From NCBI GenBank assembly GCA_023105745.1, contig JALGQZ010000008.1:49776618-49840617 (forward strand): a DNA stretch of 64,000 bases, read 5' to 3'. Position numbers and translations under genes: made by a program. The notes beneath the pieces were generated by a model, which saw only the letters and a program-made list of their open reading frames with translations, was not told the origin of the DNA and did not search any database. The stretch is from Austropuccinia psidii. Its lineage: Eukaryota; Basidiomycota; Pucciniomycetes; Pucciniales; Sphaerophragmiaceae. Below, one piece after another: positions 54,949 to 64,000 of this stretch; position 1 is the stretch's first letter; every line of letters begins with the position of its first letter.

Positions 54949-56875
54949 TGAGCCTTTGAGATATGACCATATATCCAAAACGGTCACAAGAAAACCTTGC
55001 AATATCTTAAAATAAGTAAAAATACCATAAAAAGGCATAAATACTGAATTAACTTATAATATGATGAATGAAAATGTGAAATGAATTACACCATTAGATC
55101 CTTCATGATAAAATACAAATATATTATTTTTATGGCATATCTGTGAAGTCAATAGTTGATGAGTAATATGTAAAAATGCCATGAAAAGATGTAAATTTTT
55201 ATTTATCTTAGAAACCAATGAAACAACATGTGAAATAGACTGCACCATTGGATTCCCCATTAAAATTAAACATAAAACAATTTTATTCCATTTCTCTAAA
55301 GTTAATAATTAAGGAATTAAGCTGAATATATGCACTTTTATGATCAGTGCATACATTCATGGCTTTTAGCTAATATCTCCTCAAATACATATGATATAGA
55401 GTTAAACCAAAAGTAAATTTAACATTTAATTACTCTAAAAATACCAATATGAACTTTATTTGACAAGCTACAAACAAGGTTATAACTTGTAAGGGTTTAT
55501 TGAACCAAATTGCTAGAGCTGTTGACCACTTTGTTGTAAAAGTGGCTCAAACTTAAAATAAAGTGGATATTCAGGTTCTAATAGCTCATAAATGAATAAT
55601 TATGTATTTTCTATCATAATGTTCAAGGTAAAACCCCCTTAAATCATGGTTTGAAGTTTAAAATAGTAAATTTCAACAGAAAAGATGAGTTACAAGAAAA
55701 ATCATCAAAAATAGAGTTTTAATAATTTAATCAAGTGCTCTTGGGAATTTAATAAGGACGTTCCAAGCTATCAGAATTCACCCTCTGGATGGCTGTATTG
55801 TGTATAAATTAAAAGGAATTAATGATCAAAGCTTAAGCTTAAAATTGATCATTTATGATCACTCACTGTAATATTATTTTAAGTTTAACAGTCATATGAG
55901 TGATAAAGCTGATGAATACTATTATATTATTATTAATACTAATAAAATCCTCAAATTTTAGGCTTCTTCCAAGCCTAGTATGTCATTAAGCTTAGAGTTA
56001 TAGTGATCACTCTAAATAATGGCCTAATGATGAGATAAGATGGTTTGATTATGATGTAATCATTACTAAGCCTTAAAATACTGATCAATTCCAGTGGATA
56101 CCATCAATACACGTCTACTAGAATCCTGTTGGACTCTAGAGGGGAGGAATTTACTATAAATAGAGCTCTTTTTACTCTATTTCCCCCTCAGACACATCAA
56201 AAACAATAAAACACTAAACAAAATGGTAAAATCTTTATCCTTTATATATAAATATTTTATATTATCAAAGACCAAAGGTAATCTCTATTATAATCATCAA
56301 TCTTTACGTGATTTCTCCAATTTTTTAACTGTTTTTTTATATTTCTCTATAAATCATATTCTCCACATAAAATTAAGAATATTTGTAATTTCTCTTATTT
56401 TATTTTTGTAAATACAATTCCAATAAGTTGTATTTACATTTTTTGGCATAAAATCCTTCAGAATTATTATATTAGGTGTTAAAATTAGGTTATTTTCTCC
56501 TTTACAATAATTTCTCTCTATCATTACTTTCAACAATTCATTTATTAATATAAATAGCATTGATATTAATATATAACATTGATATTGGTAATATTCTTGT
56601 TATTAATTGTTTTTTATTATTAAAAAACAATTTTTTCAGCCTTTATTATTTTTTGGTAACAATAATAAAGAGCTTTAAATATATTAATTTTCATATGTTA
56701 ATATATTTATTTTTATAATATATATTATATTATTATATTTATTCAATAATATACTAATTTCACACCATAATTATAATTATTCTTTATTTTATTTATTAAG
56801 TTAATAAGGACATTCATAGCACAATAAGTGAAATTTCTTTATTATTTACTTATTGTTTTATAGTCAAACCTTACA
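54949..56875 (+). repeat. Element D 3' LTR
   Basis: 1927 bp, from TGAGCCTTTGAG (consensus TGTGAACC in relatives) to AAACCTTACA. A TATAAA motif is at about 56155-56160. It provides the uninterrupted version of the site where C inserted in the 5' copy (about 55548-55575). Confidence 0.9.
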
Positions 56876-57412
56876 ACCTTTGTTCTAGATGAGATATGAA
56901 GAAATGGTTGGATACATCAGATAGCCCTTATTGTGCTCTTTTCAAAATGACCCCACTTTAGGTGTCTCATACTGAAACTTTAGAAGCTACATGAGAGGGG
57001 AGTATTTTATTCACTCTTATTTGACGTTATTTTGGCCATAGCTTCTGTAGTTTTGGTCCTAGCTCAATTTGGCTAGTACCATTGGATAGCCCTGACTTAG
57101 ATCTTCAATTTGAATACCCATTTTCTTGGGTTAAGCTTCTTTCTCTGGATTTCAGATGGGAGGTGCAAATTAAGGTTTATGATCAGCAACTTCTTTGAAC
57201 AGTAATGACTTTGTTAATCTGTTCTCCTATGATTATGGGACTTGTATATTTGGAAAGGGGTGAGTTTCCTTTTTCTTTTTATACCTTCTGAGGTGGTTTG
57301 CCTTAGCTCCATGTTCTGGTGGTATTTTGCTCTATCATTGGTGTATGGTATTTGGCTGTCATGCTTGTGCTCTGGTTTTGAGTCACAGGCTGACAAAAGA
57401 AAATCTGGACAC
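56876..57412. other. Unassigned sequence between element D and a Gypsy fragment
   Basis: T-rich DNA with no motif I recognise. An open frame entering from 57242 has nothing gag-like until the junction at about 57413 (GGGAATTTTGCACTTGTG). Confidence 0.5.
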
Positions 57413-58107
57413 AGGGAATTTTGCACTTGTGTAGGCAACAACTACCTTAAAGTCATACTCCCTGAATGGAAGAACCATCTATTACTGATAGAAGGTGTGA
57501 AATTTAGTAGTGCCAGTAATAATATGTACCCTTTAGGCATATTAGACACTAATCTTGTATTTCTACACCCTGTAGGAAGTGTGAGAATGAAGAAAGAGTT
57601 AGTATTAATGGACAATTGTACTTCTCAACATATCATTCTTGGAAATGATTAATTGAATATTGATGGTATTGACATCAATAGCCATAAAGACATACATTTT
57701 AGAATTGGAGAAAACAAAAGACAACAATTTGCTTTTTCTAATATGTCCAAACAAATACCAGTAGTATCTCCAAATAAATATACTAATAGAGAAGAATTTG
57801 TGACTAATCAGCTTGTTGAAGTACAGATTAATCCATCATTATCATTAAATATGAAGCATGAGTTTATTGATGTGTTATACACATATTAAAATTCATTTTC
57901 TTCATATAATAAACCAATAGGTGGTATTAGAGAACATGAAGTTGATATTACGCTTAATATTGACATATCATACCCTCCAGTACTTAGGAGACCAGCTTAC
58001 CCAGCAATCCCCACAGCTAGGGAAGCCTTGGAAAAAAATATCCAAGAGTTGATACAACTTGATGTACTAATAAAAGTAGGCCATAATGAAGAAATTTAAG
58101 TGACAAC
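57413..58107 (+). pseudogene. Gypsy protease-RT fragment related to element A
   Basis: It starts mid-protease (FCTCVGNNYLKVILPEWKNH), runs through MDNCTSQHIILGND, a stop, GIDINSHKD, KQIPVVSPNKYTNREEFVTNQLVE, to RRPAYPAIPTAREALEKNIQEL and KVGHNEEI-stop-VTTP. It is closest to element A (8265-8600). Both ends are abrupt; the 3' end passes into an (AAAAAT)n tract. It preserves CAA at the site where A has a TAA stop. Confidence 0.88.
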
Positions 58108-58396
58108 TCCCAAAAATAAAAATTAAAATTCAAATTAAAAGAAAAATAAAGATAAAAATAAAAATTGAAATAAAAGTTGAAATTAAAATAAAAATAAAAA
58201 TAAAAATTGAAATTAAAATAAAAATAAAAATAAAAATAAAAATACAAATAAAAATAAAAATAAAAATAAAAATAAAAATAAAAATAAAAATAAAAATAAA
58301 AATAAAAATAAAAATAAAAATAAAAATAAAAATAAAAATAAAAATAAAAATAAAAATAAAAATAAAAATAAAAATTAAAATTAAAATAAAAATAAA
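58108..58396. repeat. (AAAAAT)n microsatellite
   Basis: A hexamer array of A5T, impure in the first ~130 bp (AAAATTGAAATT variants) and then almost perfect. It starts exactly where Gypsy pol homology ends. Confidence 0.9.
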
Positions 58397-58768
58397 ACAG
58401 ATCCCTAAAGATTTTAAATCATTGAAAGCAACAACATCAAGATCACAGTCAATTTCACCCTCTCAAATTAAGGAAGTGGATTCATCTGAAGGCTCTGAAG
58501 ATTTTGAAGATTCTGAGGCCTCATTATCCAAATCCATAACTTCATCAGATTCACTACCCTCAACAACTCAATTGAATTAATATGGCAAATCAAGAGTCAC
58601 CCTTAGAAGGTCCAGAAGATTGGCAATAGGTAGCAAAACCTCACAAAGAAAGTCCCACCAGCCTGAAACAACTTTGAAGATATATGATGCAGTTTACTTT
58701 ACCTGTGAGCATTTCCAAAGCAATTATCACACAAGTGATAAATGCTCCAAGCTCTTTGTAATTTTCTG
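58397..58768 (+). pseudogene. Possible degraded ORF
   Basis: One frame reads through SEGSEDFEDSEASLSKSITSSD, a TAA at about 58578, then RVTLRRSRRLAIGSKTS and DAVYFTCEHFQSNYHTSDKC to a TGA near 58768. The sense is gene-like (acidic Ser-rich, a basic RRSRRL patch, a Cys/His cluster) but I recognise no family. It could be a broken element or host gene. Confidence 0.35.
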
Positions 58769-61134
58769 ATTCATTTTAATGTATATTTATTTTTTCCATT
58801 TTAATATTGATTAATTTTTTTGACCTTTTGTTATCAGTTACCTGGCTCAGACAACTTGCCAAAGTTTATATTGAAATAAACCTTCAAACCCATCAATGTC
58901 CAGGATGATGGAAACCGTGGTTAAAGAACAGTATCCTATTACATTTGCAAGATGCAAGATCAATGGGCTGATGTAAGAGGTGACTTGGCTGAATAAATTC
59001 AAAAAAATCAAGACATTTATGAAGCCATGAGCACTTTGATTCCCTCAGTATCCTCTTATTTGGATGGAATTTAGTGGTATGAAGAGGTTGGCCAGGATTC
59101 AAAGATCCTGTGGATATCCATGCCTGATATAGGGGATCCAATTGCAAATAAGCATTAAAGACCAGTTTTATTTAATTCCAAAGTGAAATCTTTCTCTTTT
59201 TTCCCTTATTTCTATCCTCCAAATGATATTCCACCCATTTTAATCTGTATCTTTGATAGCTGTTCTCATTTTGTTCCATTGGATAGCATCATTTCTAAAG
59301 TTTATCCAGTCCCCCCCCATTAATGTGAATTGGGAATCTCATGCCCAACCACAAGGCCTGGGGTGGGAAGATAAATTTAAGAAACACAGGATGTTATATT
59401 TGTCCAATCTGCCTCCCCCCCTCAGAAAAAACTAGCTATTTTGGAGGTTGAATCAGATTGATTGATTTTTGTATATACAATTTATGCCAATTATCCTCCT
59501 CCTCAGTCCTATTTATTGCTTAAATTCCACCTCAGTCTCATTTTTTATCAAACATGTGGCAATTTTTTACTTAAAAATAGTCATATTACAAACATGATGT
59601 TTTTTTTTGGAAAAACACACCTTTTTGAACCTTCACTTGTCCCACCAAAAAAAATCCCCAAAATCATGGGCTTCTAGTTTTTCATTGTCAAGATTGAACC
59701 CTTCAATTTTTCAAAAAAAATGAAGTAAATTCATAAGTAGAAACATTTTAAATGAATTTTTTAAAAAAATATACCATTTTGCCAAATTGGAGAAATTGGA
59801 GAAATTTGGCAAAAAAAATGAAAAAAAATTGGGGATCTTGACATCCCATGTCAGAAAAATTATGGCAAACAAAAATAGAAAATCCTCAAGACTGAGCCTG
59901 AGGAATTTTCTCAAAAAAATAGGTTGCGTATGTGTTTTGGCCATAAATTGGTAAAAACATCTAAGGGCTTACATGGGCTTACCAACACCCAATCCAAAAT
60001 TTTGTGCCATTTAATGGAGAAAACTACAAAGAATTGAAGTTAAAAATCTTGACAATCAGAAAAGAAAATACTTGTAATATTAATGATTAATTTCAAGAAT
60101 ACTTTGAAAGCAGCCATAAATTCATATTGAAACTGAAGGAAGCTAAAGTCAATCGTGGCCAAGCAACTGTTTACCAAATCTCAAAAGTGTGCAAGTGAAT
60201 CTTCCTTTATGACCTACATACTTACATGAAGAATATAGCAAAACACTCACCACAACAGAAGATTTCCCTGGAAATACTTCAATATTGGGCAGCAGTGTCA
60301 AAAAGTTTTTATTTTTGCAATACACATGACTCTTTAAAGCCCAGTTAATCAGGTTTGATTTATAATATGATGTCTCACTCATGAACTATGCCTGGATTAG
60401 GCTGATATGCAACATGAAAATTAATAGGATTTGCCAATTTCGACAAGGAGCAATGAATAGGAACCCTCAGAAGTTGGAAAGGTAACAAAGGCAGGCTTTT
60501 AGCAGATAGAGGGACGCGATAATTTTAGCTCAGAAAAATAGCTCTTATTGTACAGAACGTCCAAAAATAAAGAGCCCAACATGAGTATTGAGTTTTTAGT
60601 AGTTGGGAAGCAGAAATTGATCCAGATCAGCACGAAAGAACGATCAGATCAGTGTGTGCAGTTCCGATACAAGTTTTATAAGCTTCTTGCTTTCATCATG
60701 AATAATTCATTTGTGGCACAAACAATCGACATTTCTGGCAAGAGATACTTTAAAAAAACTTTCGTTCGATAGGATTTTCAATTATCATAGCGTCTTTGCA
60801 CGATTTAACAAATCATATATGCGCCCATCACTTACGATCGATCAAATTGACAACTAGGTATTTTTCGATGAAAGCTTGAAGGAAAAGTAACAAAAGGATT
60901 AAAAAATTGAAAAAAGAAGGATAAACTTTTTTGAAAGCCAATCGCTTCATTTGATCCAAAAAAGAAGCAAAATTACAACTCAGCACAAATAAATAAGAAA
61001 ACATTTAAATGTATGTAGCAGACGGGCAAACAAAAACGCATCAAGAGAATGAACAATGTATCAGTCAATGCCAAAAAAACGATTTTCTGCGTTAATGACG
61101 CATTACTGTGAGAAGGGTTAATAATTGTTCATAT
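58769..61134. other. AT-rich intergenic region
   Basis: I see no supported gene. Short open frames at 59253-59435, 59462-59677, 59711-59944, 60149-60382 and 60548-60772 have no motif. From about 60400 onward CpG content rises, as near the septin gene, so single-copy host DNA probably begins around there. Confidence 0.5.
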
Positions 61135-62858
61135 TCAACCATCAAGCGGGCCGCTGGTAGCATGAGCCAATCGAGCCTAAAAAATTCAGCAAGATAAAAA
61201 GTTTAAGCCAAATGAATGTGCCAAGTGATTCAATGACGCTTTGCCCATACCTCCATATTTCGAAGACTTTCTTCTTTTGCCAACAGTTCTTGCCTTTTTT
61301 CACTAATTTCACGTTGAACCCGTAGCTCAATCTCTTTGAGTTTTTCTTCTTCTTTTCGTAATTGTTCTTCCTTTAATCTGAAGGATTGGTTTGCCATGTC
61401 ATCGGGCTGAATAGACTGATCCAGTTGGTCTCTATCACCTCGACTGAGAGTTTGTGTACGATAGTTCTCGTACAAGAACTGAAACGTTCTCCAAATAAGT
61501 TAGCATAATCGATTTGCGGGATGTGAACAGTTAGATCCAGAGAGAAGAACGGACATCGTGAGTTATTTCTTTGAGGTCAGTAAGATGTGTTGATAGCAAG
61601 GCAGTTCTCAACCGGAGAAAATCGGAATGATTCGCATTGTCAACTTCAACAATTCCCCATGGATACTTTCTTGCTCGCACAAGTTCACCACCAACTTCGA
61701 TCTCATCTTCAGAACCTACGATGGCAAATGGCAACAATGCCTGTGGGAAGAAACGAGAAGACGGAATAAAACCAAAACCGACTTAGAAAATTCAGTAAAT
61801 CAAACTGGAACAAACCCTTAGTTCGGAGTTTTCAGCAATGACATCCTCATCATCTTCATCTGGATCGAAGGGGAAATTGTAGACTGGAATCTCATAATGC
61901 TCAATGTCTTGCATGATCTAGAGGTGCCAATGACAGATCCAACTACCATGTTAGTAGATCATTGAGATTCAAAACAAATAATTAGAAAGTTGAAAGACAA
62001 AAAATACTCAACACGTTGTTTGAAACCCTTGAGCTCTAATGGAGTTAAACTGTCGGCTTTACCGATCACTGGTATGACATTAACCCGTGGAGAGAGTCTT
62101 CTCATTAACTCAATATCCATTTCACGCAAGCTATTGATTTGATCAAGTTTATAAAAGTCAAAAATCTGATGATAACTGTCAAGAGAAGAGAAGGCTGACC
62201 TGTGACCAGTGGGAGGGATGAAATATAGCAAAGCGTGAACACGTTTATCTTCAAAGCGAGGGTTTCGTTTGATTCTAGATTCCTCGGCCAAAATATCATC
62301 ATATTGCTTTTCAAGATACCCGACAATGGCTGCAAAGGCGGATTCATTATCAATGTTGTCACCAAAACCAGGAGCGTCACAGACAGTCAGACGAATGTGA
62401 ACGCCGTCTTCGTCTAACTCGATGGTCTTTTTTTCGACTTTGATGTGCGCCCTGCTTTCTAAATGAGATAGAACAGAGATGAGTTCAAAAGGATGGACCA
62501 CTCCGAGAAGGCAGTGAGAACGTGGGCTTACCACCAGGAGGCAATTGCTCAGCAGACTCGGTATGATTCAGCCAACCTTTGCTATCTACAAGGGTATTCA
62601 CGAAGGTAGTACGACCGGTGCCGGAAGCGCCGACGACCTAATCCAAGCGAGGTTTTCTGGGTCAGAAACTGGTCAGGTTGTCAAGAGGATAGCCAATCTA
62701 GGAGACGACATACCATCAAGGTCTAAAGTGACCAAAAGAATTAGCCGATCGTCAGCTTGAGTTCCACACCAAGCCAGATGATTTCGAGCGATGGAGATCA
62801 GATTTGATTGACTTACAAACTGCAAACCTTTCTTGACGGACTTTTTGCGCTTCTGCAT
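61135..62858 (-). CDS. CDC11: Septin, Cdc11/AspA type (nine exons)
   Basis: A filament-forming GTP-binding protein of the septin ring at the bud neck or septum. Exons on the minus strand: 62858-62817, 62722-62714, 62637-62532, 62458-62200, 62130-62013, 61917-61816, 61740-61555, 61478-61251, 61176-61135. The total is 1092 nt, 363 residues. All eight introns are GT-AG and 69-95 bp; 61918-62012 has a TACTAAC-type branch site. Motifs: polybasic KRKKSVKKG, P-loop GASGTGRT (Arg for Lys), G3 DAPGFGD (Ala for the usual Thr), G4 GKAD, septin-unique YPWGIVEVDN and HLTDLKEITHD, and a C-terminal coiled coil (RLKEEQLRKEEEKLKEIELRVQ). GASGTGRTTFVNTL and the overall pattern favour Cdc11 over Cdc3/10/12. An upstream in-frame TGA limits the start to 62858 unless a further 5' exon joins at TTGTCCAG. 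Confidence 0.88.
62714..62722 (-). other. 9-nt micro-exon of the septin gene
   Basis: ACCTTGATG (Thr-Leu-Met) lies between CACTTTAG and GTATGTCG on the minus strand. It is needed to join QF of exon 1 to VVGASGTG of exon 3, since septins read QFTLMVVG here. Flanking introns are 62723-62816 (94 bp) and 62638-62713 (76 bp), both phase 0. Confidence 0.85.
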
Positions 62859-64000
62859 CGTTAGCTGGACAATCTGAGGATGCGTTCAAGCAGAGACCAG
62901 TGAGGATGGTTCGTATGCAAGATTTTGAAAATCTCAGCGACGAAAAATTAATTTTTCAAGATTTCCGAGCGAAGGGGCGAGGCGACCGCCCAAACTGGTC
63001 AAGAGCAATCGACGCCGACTGCCGCCCAAGGATCCGCTCAACTGATTCCCAATCACTCACTTTACCGTCACTGGCAGCTTTCAGCGCACAAGGCATCCTT
63101 CATCTGCCATCACCTCACACAATCTTCATCTTCAATTCAATTTGCAGCTACCGAGAGCAGCAATCTTCCACACACGAGCAATTCGATCCGATAGAATTCT
63201 TCAATAAACGCCACTTGTCTGGATAATCAAGTGGCCATTTTTACTTCGAAACTCACAAAAGTATGAGCCGTTTGCTCAGATTCAAGCCGAAAAGTGAGTA
63301 TTTGGCTGCAACTTCACAAATGATTCTACCGAACAAAAAGACTTGATCGTGAACAAACTATTATGAAAATCTCTTCATTTTCGAAAGTCTAAACTATGAC
63401 AGGTTCAACTTGAATAAGGTCATGAAAATTTTGATGAATCATTTCAATTCAACTTCTCAAATTCAACTTTACTTGATTCAAATCAAACAAGATTACTAGA
63501 ATACATAATTCTACAGTGATACGAGATCTTTAACTTCAGATTATTGATAACTCCAAAAGAGTCAAAAGCTAAGTTTCAGGCGAGAAATAGCCCATAATTG
63601 GTTACATCTCTAAGAAGCTTTGATAAATTTTTCTTCATTATAAAATTAACCTTTGATGAGGTGGAATGACTTCCTGAATTCCATAATAGATTGCATAAAA
63701 TGATCATTTTGTCCATTAGGATACCTAAATCAGAAACCATGGCCAATTTAGGGAGTTTTTTTTGAGCCCGTGAAATATTTTTTTCAAAATTAATTGGTTC
63801 TGGTGCAATGTGAAAAACTCTAAATTCATATTGGATGGTTTGTCTTTTGAAATTAATTAAAAAATTGATATTTTATCATCTAAAAGCCCTTTGAACATAT
63901 TTATTTTTGAATTTAGGAGCTCATGATAACCATGGAGCTCACTGAATAATTCTCCAATGAGAGTAACCTTCTTTATTTTGGATACCAAGACCAAGATAGC
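62859..64000. other. Septin upstream region and flank
   Basis: 62859-63290 is less AT-rich with CpGs and CT-rich tracts and probably holds the septin promoter and 5' UTR. The plus-strand frame 62900-63226 has no motif and is not called. 63290-64000 is AT-rich with no recognisable feature. Confidence 0.5.

Larger units (their letters stand above)
1131..56875 (+). mobile_element. Element D: decayed Ty3/Gypsy retrotransposon, outermost of the nest
   Basis: The plus-strand element consists of a 5' LTR split in two (1131-1580 and 44051-45373), a gag-pol interior (45374-54948) and a 3' LTR (54949-56875). The first ~180 bp of the 5' LTR, present in the 3' copy from 54949, are missing at 1131, so the left boundary and its target duplication are lost. 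Many stops and frameshifts interrupt gag and pol. It hosts element C in the 5' LTR, a solo LTR in the RT region and a CACTA-type element near the integrase C-terminus. Confidence 0.85.

Noticed and set aside
58017..58247. 76-codon minus-strand ORF
   Set aside because: It is a translation of the (AAAAAT)n-type repeat.
62235..62760. Plus-strand ORFs opposite the septin gene
   Set aside because: They are antisense shadows of septin exons and introns.

Overview
The window looks like repeat-rich, intron-rich, AT-rich fungal DNA, most likely from a rust fungus (Pucciniales). That is an inference from the style of the Ty3/Gypsy elements, the very high repeat load and a fungal septin gene with short introns. 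One host gene is clear: a nine-exon septin of the Cdc11/AspA type on the minus strand at 61135-62858. It includes a 9-nt micro-exon. Almost everything from 1 to 58400 is transposable element.

The repeats are nested. Element D (+, about 1131-56875) carries element C (-, 1581-44050) inside its 5' LTR. Element C carries element A (-, 3049-35301) inside its 3' LTR. Element A carries element B (+, 12087-34056) inside its 5' LTR. Element D also holds a solo LTR (48858-50786, target duplication AGGTG) and a 1067-bp CACTA-type DNA transposon (53457-54523, duplication TGA). A, C, D and the solo LTR are related Ty3/Gypsy elements with LTRs of about 1.9-2.0 kb. C and D are heavily broken. A keeps long reading frames.

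Element B is the notable object: a young-looking LTR retrotransposon of about 22 kb with near-identical 2.0-kb LTRs, PBS and PPT. Its gag-protease frame (14383-18107) and its RT-RNase H-integrase frame (28835-31995) are separated by about 10.7 kb. That interval holds duplicated accessory ORFs and two families of repeated small RNA folds. Family 1 (28 recognisable copies, 23663-28736) is a compact hairpin followed by a (N)TTAAAC linker and a tail that pairs back to the loop. Both helices change in compensating ways between copies. Stem, loop and tail closely resemble the 'coremin' Xrn1-stalling motif of some plant RNA viruses. Family 2 (8 copies, 18206-20530) is a different H-type pseudoknot with a 6-bp stem AGGCAG/CTGCCT and loop-tail pairing CCTC/GAGG. 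Family 2 copies precede accessory ORFs, and the last Family 1 copy ends about 100 nt before the pol start codon. My hypothesis is that these are exoribonuclease-resistant RNAs used by the element to stabilise or express downstream coding segments. I consider this the most interesting signal in the window.

From 56876 to 61130 there is a protease-RT fragment that ends in an (AAAAAT)n tract, and then AT-rich DNA with little I can identify. From 62859 to 64000 lies the upstream region of the septin gene. All calls come from reading the sequence; no alignment, folding or database search was run.
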